From Prevotella sp. CAG:1320 (GTDB taxonomy: Bacteria > Bacteroidota > Bacteroidia > Bacteroidales > Bacteroidaceae): a DNA stretch of 13,374 bases. How positions within the stretch are numbered: the stretch's first letter is position 1; each line of letters begins with the position of its first letter. A program made the position numbers and the translations under genes. Location: NCBI GenBank assembly GCA_000435635.1, contig FR882098.1, positions 9,616 to 22,989 on the forward strand. Reading direction: 5' to 3'. This document shows positions 6,742-12,872 of the stretch, piece after piece. The notes beneath the pieces are model-generated. The model was not told the DNA's origin and searched no databases. It worked only from the letters and a program-made list of their open reading frames with translations.

Positions 6742-7628
6742 GCTTTATCCTCCTCTTTGTTAGTGGTTACCATGGCGTTGGCCTCTTCGGTCTTGGGCTT
6801 GCGCACGGGGAAATTCACTTTCACGATGGCCCCCGTAGGGCACTCGTCAACGCATTTGGTGCACAAGCGGCATTTATCGTAGTCTATATAACTGATATTG
6901 TCTTTGACGCTGATGGCATCGAATTGGCATACCTTCTCGCACTTTCCACAGGCGATGCAGGCGGCCGTACACGCTTTTCGGGCCGCTGCCCCTTTATCGC
7001 GGTTGACGCAACGCACGTAGACGCGCCTGCCCTTGGGGCCTTTCTTGCGTAGTTCGATGACATCGCGAGGACATGCTTTCGCACAGGCTCCACAGCCAGT
7101 GCATTTCTCCTCGTCTACTTCTGGTAACAGTGTCTCAGGGTTGATGTGGATAGCCCCGAATTGGCAGGCCGCTACACAGTCGCCACACCCCAGGCAACCA
7201 TATCCACACGCAGTTTCTCCAGCTCCAGTAGCGTGCATGGCTTTGCAGGTGCGCATGCCTTCATAAGTGGCTATGCGTGGACGGTGCTCGCAAGTGCCAT
7301 CGCAGCGCACCACGGCAATCTTTGGCTCGGTGTTGGCGATGGCCATGCCCAACAAGTCTGCCACTTGTCCCATTACCATAGCGCCACCCACGGGGCAGTA
7401 AAGTCCCTCTATGGAGCCTTCGTCAGCGCCTTTTACCAGGGCTGCGGCCATGCCTCCGCATCCCGCGAAGCCGCAACCGCCACAATTGGCTTGAGGCAAT
7501 AAGGCGGATACCTTGGCCAGTCTGGGATCTTCTTCCACGGCAAACCTCTTGGCGACAACGTAGAGGATGACCGCCGCTATCAGCGCTATCGCTCCCAGCA
7601 CCAAGACCGCAATCAAGATGAAATTCAT
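6738..7628 (-). CDS. rnfB: Rnf complex ferredoxin-type iron-sulfur subunit RnfB
   Basis: RnfB receives electrons from reduced ferredoxin and passes them into the complex. The 296-residue protein has an N-terminal membrane anchor (about 4-26) and then the Fe-S domain with C49, C52, C57 and C78. Several ferredoxin-like cysteine groups follow: C141/C145/C148/C151/C155, C176/C179/C182/C186, C220/C224/C227/C230/C234 and C253/C256/C259/C263. This is more cluster-binding sites than the roughly 190-residue RsxB of enterobacteria and resembles the longer RnfB of anaerobes such as clostridia and Bacteroidales. The tail is short and charged. It starts 13 bp after rseC, without a strong Shine-Dalgarno, and overlaps rnfC by 4 bp. 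It is the first Rnf subunit gene of the operon. Confidence 0.96.
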   Translation of the reverse strand: MNFILIAVLVLGAIALIAAVILYVVAKRFAVEEDPRLAKVSALLPQANCGGCGFAGCGGMAAALVKGADEGSIEGLYCPVGGAMVMGQVADLLGMAIANTEPKIAVVRCDGTCEHRPRIATYEGMRTCKAMHATGAGETACGYGCLGCGDCVAACQFGAIHINPETLLPEVDEEKCTGCGACAKACPRDVIELRKKGPKGRRVYVRCVNRDKGAAARKACTAACIACGKCEKVCQFDAISVKDNISYIDYDKCRLCTKCVDECPTGAIVKVNFPVRKPKTEEANAMVTTNKEEDKA

Positions 7629-7641
7629 AGTTTTGTTTGTT

Positions 7642-8067
7642 TTAGTTATCGTTGTTTGTCTCTATCTCAAAATACACTTGCTGGCTTATCAGGTCGCGTA
7701 AGAGGTATATCAACAGGTAGTATGGGAGCAAGACGGCCAGTCCGCAGCAGGCAGCGGTCAACTCGTCTCCCGTGAGGGCGGTAACCAAGATGATGACACC
7801 CACCATGAGCACCAAGGGGATGGCATAGGCGTAGACGGAAGCCATGATGCCGATGCGTGGGGTGGTGGAAACGGTCACTTGTTGGCCTATCTTGTATTGG
7901 TCTCCATGCTTGCCCCTTATCTCTATCATCTTTTCTTTGGTCTCGGCCGCGTTGCAATGGGCGGCCACCTTGCAAGAGGCGCATGCTGAGCTTTGACTCA
8001 CGCTGACGTAGACGCGGTCTTGCTCTACGCGTGTGATGATACCCTCGTGTCTTATCCTGTTGCCCAT
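7642..8067 (-). CDS. RseC/MucC-family membrane protein (SoxR-reducing system type)
   Basis: This 141-residue protein matches the RseC/MucC family. In E. coli, RseC acts with the Rsx (Rnf) complex to keep SoxR reduced; in Bacteroidales, members sit directly before rnfB and may help assemble or modulate Rnf, which is inference. The N-terminal domain opens with IRHEGIITRVEQDRVYVSV and has the cysteine cluster CASCKVAAHC, expected to bind a metal or Fe-S group. Two membrane helices follow (about residues 75-95 and 100-125), with a short acidic cytoplasmic tail. I start it at the ATG at 8067, which shares one base with the preceding gene's TGA (TGATG), a classic reinitiation overlap; a GTG at 8070 is possible. 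rnfB follows after 13 bp. Confidence 0.88.
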   Translation of the reverse strand: MGNRIRHEGIITRVEQDRVYVSVSQSSACASCKVAAHCNAAETKEKMIEIRGKHGDQYKIGQQVTVSTTPRIGIMASVYAYAIPLVLMVGVIILVTALTGDELTAACCGLAVLLPYYLLIYLLRDLISQQVYFEIETNNDN

Positions 8068-8507
8068 CACTTCTTCAGCAAGTTGTCCAGGAAGGAGTCC
8101 AGGTCTTTCTCCAGCCCTTCCATCAGGTCGCCGCCTATGATGATGGTGTCGTCATCCGCCAGGTATATCTCCCCATGCGGTTCCTTGTCGTCATCTTCCA
8201 GCACGAAGCTGTATGGCTTCATGACCCCTAGGCTGTCGCATATGGTGTTGTTGCGCCTCACGGCATGGCGCAATTGCAGTAACACCTCGTCATAGAAGTT
8301 CTCGTCCTTGTTGTCTATCCACTGCTCTACGACGCACCTGGTAATTTCCTCGTCGTCATCGTCATAGGCGAACAGTTCCCCGCTGTCCTGTGACACGCGG
8401 AAGTGGATGTCCGTCAGTACGGAAGGCTCGGGACAGGAGGGGTACTTCTGCGCTATCTTTTTCAGGAACCTCTCTATTTGCTGGTTAGTTTGTTCGGTTG
8501 CTTTCAT
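8067..8507 (-). CDS. acidic conserved-looking protein of unknown function, first gene of the Rnf operon
   Basis: I do not recognise a characterised family. The 146-residue product has no membrane segment and no signal peptide. It begins with a basic, helix-like stretch (about 5-21), then is strongly acidic, with aspartate/glutamate runs at 49-54 (DDDDEE), 104-107 and 118-120. Hydrophobic beta-like segments alternate with these (SFVLEDDD, EIYLADDDTIIIGGDL). It ends in an amphipathic helix, LEKDLDSFLDNLLKK. Three cysteines (C25, C58, C90) form no cluster motif. The frame is open further upstream to 8558, but that start lies before the predicted transcript start, so MKATEQ at 8507 is chosen. Its TGA overlaps the rseC ATG, so it is translationally coupled to the Rnf cluster. 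A regulatory, chaperone-like or assembly role is possible but only a guess. Confidence 0.82.
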   Translation of the reverse strand: MKATEQTNQQIERFLKKIAQKYPSCPEPSVLTDIHFRVSQDSGELFAYDDDDEEITRCVVEQWIDNKDENFYDEVLLQLRHAVRRNNTICDSLGVMKPYSFVLEDDDKEPHGEIYLADDDTIIIGGDLMEGLEKDLDSFLDNLLKK

Positions 8508-8527
8508 AGTTATAGTATTGTCAGCTG

Positions 8528-8559
8528 CAAAGTTACCTTTTTTCAGGCATACGGCCAAA
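8528..8559 (-). promoter_or_regulatory. consensus Bacteroidota promoter of the Rnf operon
   Basis: On the minus strand TTTG (8556-8559) is followed by exactly 20 bp and then TAACTTTG (8528-8535), a perfect match to TTTG-N20-TAnnTTTG. The transcript should start near 8521, giving a leader of about 14 nt before the ATG at 8507. It is the only strong match I found upstream of the nine-gene unit ending at galE. The rest of the 8508-8662 gap (8560-8662) is G/C-rich spacer after serB, with only short inverted repeats such as GGGCA (8586-8590) and TGCCC (8602-8606) and no clear terminator. Confidence 0.8.
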
Positions 8560-8662
8560 TTATTTCCCGGCTTTTTGCCTTGGGAGGGCAGGCTGGTGGA
8601 GTGCCCGCTGGCGTGTATGGGTGGGCAGTCAGCGTGTGGAGAGGGAATGGATGGCCTGGGCT

Positions 8663-9937
8663 TCAGAGTTTCCCTTGCTCTCCCAGGTAGCTGTCCTTGA
8701 AGCCCAGGAAGTAGAGGATGCCGTCCAGTCCTATGGTGTTGATGGACTGGCGGGCGTTGGCGGCCACCCTTGGCTTGGCGTGGAAGGCGATGCCAAGTCC
8801 CGCCTCCGAGATCATGGGCAGGTCATTGGCTCCGTCGCCCACGGCGATGGTCTGCGCCAGGTTTACTTTCTCCACTTGCGCTATGAGTTTCAGCAGCTCC
8901 GCCTTACGCTGCCCGTCCACTATGGGACCCACGTAGTTGCCCGTCAGCTTGCCGTCCTCGTCTATCTCCAGCTCATTGGCGTATACGTAGTCTATGCCGA
9001 ACTTGCGTTGCAGGTATTCCCCGAAGTAGGTGAAGCCTCCGCTCAGGATAGCTATCTTGTAGCCGCACCTCTTGAGCACTGACATCAGTCTCTCCGCGCC
9101 CTCGGTGATGGGCAGGTGCTCGGCTATGTCTTGCATCACGCTCACGTCCAGTCCTTTCAGCAGGGCCACTCGCTCCCTGAAGCTCTCCTTGAAGTCTATC
9201 TCGCCGCGCATCGCCCGTGCGGTGATGGCCTTCACCTGGTCGCCCACGCCAGCCCTCATGGCCAGCTCGTCTATGCACTCGGTCTGTATGATGGTGGAGT
9301 CCATGTCCAGGCAGATGAGCCTTCTCATGCGGCGGTACATGTCGTCTTTCTGGAAGGAGAAGTCTATGCCCAGCTCCGTGGACATGCGCATCAGCTCCTC
9401 CTGCATGCGGGCTTGGTCGGTGGGAGTGCCGCGCAGCGAGAACTCTATGCACGCCCTCACGTGCTTCGACTCCCTCTTGACGCTTCGCCTGCCCGACAGC
9501 CTGAGTATGGAGTCTATGTTCAGCCCGTGGGCGGCGATGATCTTGGTGGCGGCCTCCACTTGCTTGGCCGACAGGCTGCGGCCTATGATGGTGAGTATGT
9601 ATCGTTTCTTGCCCTGCCGCTCCACCCATGCCTCGTAGTCCTCTACGGTGATGGGGGAGAAGTTGATGTTGACCCTCAGCTCCGTGGCCTTGAAGAGGAG
9701 GTCTTTCATGACGTGCCCCGAGTTTTGCTCGCTGATGCGTATGAGGATGCCCAGCGAGAGGGTGCTGTGGATGTCGGCCTGGCCGATGTCGAGTATCTGC
9801 GCGTCATATCTCGCGAGTATCTCCATGACCGAGGCCGTGAGGCCTGGGCGGTCTTGTCCCGTGACGCTCACGAGTATCTGCTCCATGTCGTTCTCGGCGG
9901 CTTGGGTGGCTTGCGGTGTCTGTTGTTGGTTTTCCAT
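8663..9937 (-). CDS. serB: phosphoserine phosphatase with N-terminal ACT domains
   Basis: SerB catalyses the last step of serine synthesis, hydrolysing O-phospho-L-serine to L-serine; it is cytoplasmic and Mg2+-dependent. The 424-residue protein has two ACT-like regulatory regions (about 20-95, starting LVSVTGQDRPGLTASVMEIL, and 112-185, starting YILTIIGRSLSAKQVEAA) and then a haloacid dehalogenase phosphatase domain. Catalytic motifs are DMDSTIIQTE (nucleophile D211, acid/base D213), LSGGF (S299), K345 and GDGANDLPMI (D368, D372). The double ACT N terminus makes it longer than E. coli SerB (about 320 residues) and resembles the longer SerB proteins of Bacteroidota and mycobacteria. The first 17 residues are glutamine-rich and may be a dispensable extension; M18 is an alternative start. 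It follows cysK after 120 bp and has its own probable promoter. Confidence 0.94.
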   Translation of the reverse strand: MENQQQTPQATQAAENDMEQILVSVTGQDRPGLTASVMEILARYDAQILDIGQADIHSTLSLGILIRISEQNSGHVMKDLLFKATELRVNINFSPITVEDYEAWVERQGKKRYILTIIGRSLSAKQVEAATKIIAAHGLNIDSILRLSGRRSVKRESKHVRACIEFSLRGTPTDQARMQEELMRMSTELGIDFSFQKDDMYRRMRRLICLDMDSTIIQTECIDELAMRAGVGDQVKAITARAMRGEIDFKESFRERVALLKGLDVSVMQDIAEHLPITEGAERLMSVLKRCGYKIAILSGGFTYFGEYLQRKFGIDYVYANELEIDEDGKLTGNYVGPIVDGQRKAELLKLIAQVEKVNLAQTIAVGDGANDLPMISEAGLGIAFHAKPRVAANARQSINTIGLDGILYFLGFKDSYLGEQGKL

Positions 9938-9978
9938 GTATTGTCTTTCTATTATATTAATATATATGTCTCATGGCG

Positions 9979-9986
9979 CAAACTTA
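9979..9986 (-). promoter_or_regulatory. serB: -7 element of a probable serB promoter
   Basis: The coding strand has TAAGTTTG, a perfect TAnnTTTG box, placing the transcript start near 9972 and leaving an A/T-rich leader of about 35 nt before the serB ATG at 9937. No TTTG is found at the expected distance upstream, so the -33 half is poor. The rest of the 9938-10057 gap shows no gene and only very short hairpins. Confidence 0.5.
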
Positions 9987-10057
9987 CTGATAATTTCCGA
10001 GATAGCGGCCATAAGGCGGTGAATATTTGCGTATGGTGCCTGTGATGCCCCGCGTGC

Positions 10058-10990
10058 CTACAGGTCGAACAGCTCGGTGGAGAGGTATCTCTCGCCCGTG
10101 TCGGGCAATAGCACCACTATGCGCTTGCCCTGCCACCGCGCTCTCCGGGCTATGCGCGTGGCGGCGGACACGGCCGCTCCCGAGCTGATGCCCACGAGCA
10201 GTCCCTCTTCCCGCGCCAATGCCCGCGCGGTATCCATGGCTTCCTCGTCGGTCACGTCGATGACCTCGGTCACGAGTTCCCCGTTGTAGTTCTTGGGAAT
10301 GAAGTTGGCGCCGATGCCCTGTATGCGGTGGGGACCGCTCTCGCCGCCGTTGAGGATGGGTGACGACGCGGGTTCCACGCCGAATATCGCTATGCCGCTG
10401 TTCTTGCTCTTGAGCGAGAGTCCCACGCCCGTGAGCGTGCCTCCCGTGCCCACTCCCGCCACGAAGGCGTCCACGAGTCCTTCGGTGTCCCGCCATATCT
10501 CCTCGCCCGTGGTCTCGCGGTGTGCCCTGGGGTTGGCCGGGTTGCCGAACTGGTCTGCCATGACGCTGCCCGGTATCGTGGCGAGCAGCTCTTCCGCCCG
10601 CCTGACGGCTCCCGCCATGCCTTCCTGGCCTGGGGTGAGCACCACTTGGGCGCCATAGGCCTTGGCCAGTAGCTGCCGCTCGCGGCTCATGGTCTCGGGC
10701 ATGGTCAATATCAGCCTGTAGCCCCTCACGGCGGCCACCATGGCCAGTCCCACGCCCGTGTTGCCGCTGGTGGGCTCTATGATGGTGCCCCCGGGCCTTA
10801 GGCGGCCTTCGCTCTCGGCGGCCTCTATCATGGCCAGGGCCACGCGGTCCTTGGCGCTGCCCCCGGGGTTCATGGCCTCCACCTTGGCCAGCAGGGGCTC
10901 GCGCAGTCCCCTCTTGCGGGAATACTCGCGCAGGGCCACCAGCGGGGTGTGCCCTATGAGCGCCGTGACGTCGCTAGCTATCTTCATCAT
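10058..10990 (-). CDS. cysK: cysteine synthase A (O-acetylserine sulfhydrylase)
   Basis: CysK is a pyridoxal-phosphate enzyme that makes L-cysteine from O-acetylserine and sulfide in the cytoplasm. The 310-residue product has the PLP lysine in NPGGSAKDR (K47), the substrate loop TSGNTG (74-79), the phosphate-binding glycine motif GVGTGGT (179-185) and the C-terminal LLVGISSGAA and PDTGERYLST motifs, all standard for CysK. Alanine replaces the frequent valine before K47. Two ATGs in a row (10990, 10987) are possible; an AGGAG seven bases upstream favours 10990. The start lies inside the end of the upstream transporter gene (17-bp overlap), so the two are very likely co-transcribed and translationally coupled. 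CysM or cystathionine beta-synthase are alternatives in the same fold, but length and motifs favour CysK. Confidence 0.92.
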   Translation of the reverse strand: MMKIASDVTALIGHTPLVALREYSRKRGLREPLLAKVEAMNPGGSAKDRVALAMIEAAESEGRLRPGGTIIEPTSGNTGVGLAMVAAVRGYRLILTMPETMSRERQLLAKAYGAQVVLTPGQEGMAGAVRRAEELLATIPGSVMADQFGNPANPRAHRETTGEEIWRDTEGLVDAFVAGVGTGGTLTGVGLSLKSKNSGIAIFGVEPASSPILNGGESGPHRIQGIGANFIPKNYNGELVTEVIDVTDEEAMDTARALAREEGLLVGISSGAAVSAATRIARRARWQGKRIVVLLPDTGERYLSTELFDL

Positions 10991-11942
10991 GTTTCATCTC
11001 CTCTTTCTCTTTGGCTTTCGCCAGTTCCATATCTCGTTTAGACTTTGACTTAGTGACCAGGGCCACGCCGGCGAACACGAGCAGCGCGCCCATGGCCTGC
11101 CCCAGGCTGAAGGTGGCCAGCCCGACGGCCACGCTCACCGACACGGCCACGAGGGGCTGCACGTAGTTGTAGACGCTCACCACCGTGGGGCGCAGCGTCT
11201 GCTGGGCCACCATGGTCAGTATGTAGGCCACGAACGTGCCGAAGAAGACCACGAAGCCCACTTCCATCCACGCCCTGGCGGAGATGGACTCCCACGGGGT
11301 GGAGAGCACCTCCCCGCCGGTGAAGGGGCTGAGGAGCACGAGTGCCCAGAGGAACATCCACTTGTTGACCGTGATGACGGAGTAGCGGCGTATCAGCTTG
11401 TTGAACAGGCTGAGGTAGAGGGCGAAGGAGAACTGCGCCGACAGGCAGAGCAGGTCTCCCCGCAGGTCGCCCACCTTGCTGTCCCCGCTGGCCGCGCTGG
11501 TCATCACGAGCGCGATGGCTCCCATGCACCCCAGGGCCACGCCGCCGCCCTTCATCCAGGTGATGGGCTCCCGCAGTATGGCGAACGACAGTATCATGGC
11601 GAATATGGGCATGGAGGTGGTCATGATGCTGGCGTTGCTGGGCGAGGTGATGCCGAGCCCTATGGTGTAGCAGCACTGGTTGCATATCAGTCCCAGCACG
11701 CTGGCCCCCGCCAGCAGCAGGCAGTCGCGCCCGCTCACCCGCTCCCGCGGCAGGAAGAGCGAGGTGAGCCAGAAGAGCGCCGCCCCGCCCAGTATCCTGA
11801 GCGAGACCATCGTGACGCTCGACAGCCCGTGGGTCATCGCGTCGTTGCCCATCGGGGCCATCAGTCCCCAGGAGACGCACGCCCCCAGCATCGAGAGATG
11901 GGCCGCCAGCGGGCGCGACAGCTTGATTGAGCGAATGTTCAT
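10974..11942 (-). CDS. EamA-family (drug/metabolite transporter superfamily) permease
   Basis: This 322-residue inner-membrane protein has about ten predicted helices in two EamA repeats: first half MLGACVSWGLMAPMGNDAMTHGLSS onward, second half with LYLSLFNKLIRRYSVITVNKWM and VSVYNYVQPLVAVSVSVAVGL. The C-terminal tail (about 300-322) is highly charged and cytoplasmic. The substrate cannot be read from sequence. The frame stays open upstream to 12149, but the predicted promoter at 11981-12012 lies inside that extension, so I start at ATG 11942 (MNIRSIKLSRP). It overlaps cysK by 17 bp. Because E. coli EamA (YdeD) exports O-acetylserine and cysteine, a role in exporting cysteine-pathway metabolites is a reasonable but unproven inference. 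Confidence 0.88.
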   Translation of the reverse strand: MNIRSIKLSRPLAAHLSMLGACVSWGLMAPMGNDAMTHGLSSVTMVSLRILGGAALFWLTSLFLPRERVSGRDCLLLAGASVLGLICNQCCYTIGLGITSPSNASIMTTSMPIFAMILSFAILREPITWMKGGGVALGCMGAIALVMTSAASGDSKVGDLRGDLLCLSAQFSFALYLSLFNKLIRRYSVITVNKWMFLWALVLLSPFTGGEVLSTPWESISARAWMEVGFVVFFGTFVAYILTMVAQQTLRPTVVSVYNYVQPLVAVSVSVAVGLATFSLGQAMGALLVFAGVALVTKSKSKRDMELAKAKEKEEMKHDEDS

Positions 11943-11946
11943 GTCT

Positions 11947-11966
11947 TGTGTGTGTATATATATATA
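11947..11966. repeat. alternating dinucleotide tract (TG)4(TA)6 in the transporter leader
   Basis: Twenty bases of strict pyrimidine-purine alternation lie between the predicted transcript start (about 11975) and the transporter ATG (11942). Short dinucleotide runs can change length by slippage, and alternating tracts unwind easily. Either could affect expression, but no such effect can be shown from one sequence. Confidence 0.75.
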
Positions 11967-11980
11967 ATGTATATCGCCTG

Positions 11981-12012
11981 CGAAAGTACGCATTATTCCC
12001 GAGCTGGGCAAA
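11981..12012 (-). promoter_or_regulatory. Bacteroidota-type promoter for the EamA-cysK pair
   Basis: On the minus strand TTTG (12009-12012), exactly 20 bp, then TACTTTCG (11981-11988) fits the consensus with one change in the -7 box. The transcript start should be near 11975, giving a leader of about 32 nt that contains an alternating TG/TA tract. This promoter is the main argument for the ATG at 11942. Confidence 0.7.
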
Positions 12013-12138
12013 TATTCCGCGGGAAAATCGCCCCAACCCTCTCGTGATTGGCGGAAAATGTGTATATTCGCGTCATGCGCGTCCCCGCCATCCCCGCGGT
12101 CGGGGACAGGGAGGAGGGACACGCGCCACGTGAAAGAC

Positions 12139-12612
12139 ATGAATGACAAGAACGACTACAAAGACCATGGCCAGGAGGCCGTCAACTTCTACGAGCTGGC
12201 TCCCTCCGGCTACTCGCTCTGCCTCCGCCCCGAGTGCGCCTCCGCCCATTCCTGCCTGCGCCACCTGGCGGGCAGCGGGCTGACCACGAGCCGTTACGTC
12301 GTGGAGGTGGTCAACCCACTGCTCGCCTCCCCCGAGGGCGAGGGCAAGTGCCCCTTCTTCCGCCCGAGCGAGAAGGTGCGCGTGGCCTATGGCTTCAAGC
12401 AGGCCATGGCTCTCGTGCCCCACGGGAAGGCGCGAGCCGTGCGCTATGCCCTGCAGGAGTACATGTGCGAGCGCGACTTCTACTACCTGCGGCGGGGCGA
12501 CAAGCCCATCTATCCCGAGATGCAGCGTAGGATAGCCGCCGACCTGGCCAAGGCGGGCGCCCCTGCCCCCATAGAGTTCGACCGCTATGAGTGGCGATAC
12601 GACTGGAGGTGA
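12139..12612 (+). CDS. DUF6078 family protein, function unknown
   Basis: This 157-residue cytoplasmic protein matches the small Bacteroidota family annotated as DUF6078, as I remember it. It has cysteines at 28, 33, 39 and 71 in the pattern CLRPECASAHSCLRHLA ... CPFF, then a helical region with VRVAYGFKQAM (80-90) and the aromatic-rich YMCERDFYYLRRGDKPIYPEMQRRI (109-132). The C terminus EFDRYEWRYDWR is rich in aromatic and charged residues. The cysteine spacing could bind a metal such as zinc; this is inference. The frame is open upstream to 12058, but that part is low-complexity and without family features, so the ATG at 12139 is preferred. A TATATTCG at 12063-12070 resembles a -7 box but has no matching -33. 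It is divergent from the transporter gene. Confidence 0.75.
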   Translation: MNDKNDYKDHGQEAVNFYELAPSGYSLCLRPECASAHSCLRHLAGSGLTTSRYVVEVVNPLLASPEGEGKCPFFRPSEKVRVAYGFKQAMALVPHGKARAVRYALQEYMCERDFYYLRRGDKPIYPEMQRRIAADLAKAGAPAPIEFDRYEWRYDWR

Positions 12613-12636
12613 GGGTGGCAGGCGATGGCCGCGGGC

Positions 12637-12708
12637 GGTCACGCGTGGGGCGCTATTGCCGGTCACGCGTGGCGGGCTCTTGTCGGTCATGCATGGGATG
12701 CGATTACC
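12637..12708 (+). repeat. three 24-bp tandem repeats downstream of DUF6078
   Basis: Units start at 12637, 12661 and 12685. The first two share GGTCACGCGTGG; the third reads GGTCATGCATGG, changed at two symmetric positions so the inner palindrome (ACGCGT to ATGCAT) is kept. The rest of each unit is looser (for example GGCGCTATTGCC, GATGCGATTACC). A fainter related stretch may precede them at about 12609-12631. The repeats are non-coding and begin 24 bp after the DUF6078 stop. Confidence 0.75.
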
Positions 12709-12763
12709 GCGCCTTAATGCGCGGAGTTGCGCGCCCCTTAGCGCGGATTACCGCGCACTAAGG
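12707..12763 (+). repeat. pair of GC-rich palindromic hairpins
   Basis: Hairpin one is CCGCGC (12707-12712), six-base loop, GCGCGG (12719-12724). Hairpin two is CCTTAGCGCGG (12736-12746), loop ATTA, then CCGCG-CA-CTAAGG (12751-12763), an 11-bp stem with a two-base bulge. GATTACCGCGC occurs in both (12702-12712 and 12746-12756), 44 bp apart, so they look like two copies of one palindromic element. They lie after DUF6078; neither has a U-tract, so termination is possible but not shown. Confidence 0.7.
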
Positions 12764-12811
12764 CGCGGTGATGATAGGGCATGCGTGCCCCTCGCCGCCC
12801 ACCCTTGTGGA

Positions 12812-12831
12812 GTGTGGGGGAGACCCCACGC
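12812..12831 (+). other. GAGA-loop hairpin upstream of the GH3 gene
   Basis: GTGGGG (12814-12819), loop GAGA (12820-12823), CCCCAC (12824-12829) forms a 6-bp GC stem, extendable by a G-T wobble and one G-C pair to 8 bp. GAGA fits the stable GNRA tetraloop pattern. It ends about 41 bases before the GH3 ATG and has no following U-tract. No promoter consensus is visible in the remaining 12832-12872. Confidence 0.55.
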
Positions 12832-12872
12832 GTGACATGCGTTTATCACTAACCTATACAAACCATAACACT

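Noticed and set aside
2433..7628. Na+-translocating NADH:quinone reductase (Nqr) instead of Rnf
   Set aside because: Four subunits are shared between the families, but RnfB and RnfC with their ferredoxin-type clusters are present and NqrA/NqrF are absent.
8508..8558. 17-residue N-terminal extension of the acidic first gene of the Rnf operon
   Set aside because: The extension overlaps the -33/-7 promoter and lies upstream of the predicted transcript start.
8581..8627. Rho-independent terminator after serB
   Set aside because: Only short GGGCA/TGCCC pairs are present and no U-tract follows in the serB direction.
9116..10045. Plus-strand open frame of about 309 codons opposite serB
   Set aside because: It lies antisense to a clearly identified serB with catalytic motifs intact, has low-complexity Val/Gly/His/Leu-rich composition and no domain; it arises from codon bias on the real strand.
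11050..12036. Minus-strand open frame of about 328 codons overlapping the EamA permease in another frame
   Set aside because: Its Arg/His/Gly-rich composition is typical of a shifted frame in GC-rich DNA; the permease frame encodes a coherent ten-helix protein.
12063..12070. Promoter -7 box (TATATTCG) for DUF6078
   Set aside because: The box itself fits, but no TTTG-like -33 element lies 19-21 bp upstream, so it was not listed as a feature.
11943..12149. 69-residue N-terminal extension of the EamA permease
   Set aside because: It contains the consensus promoter at 11981-12012 and the dinucleotide tract, and lacks membrane-protein character; the ATG at 11942 gives a normal-length permease.
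12073..12690. Minus-strand open frame opposite DUF6078
   Set aside because: It has no recognisable motif and biased composition, and it runs across the DUF6078 gene and into the repeats. The plus-strand frame has the family cysteines and aromatic motifs.
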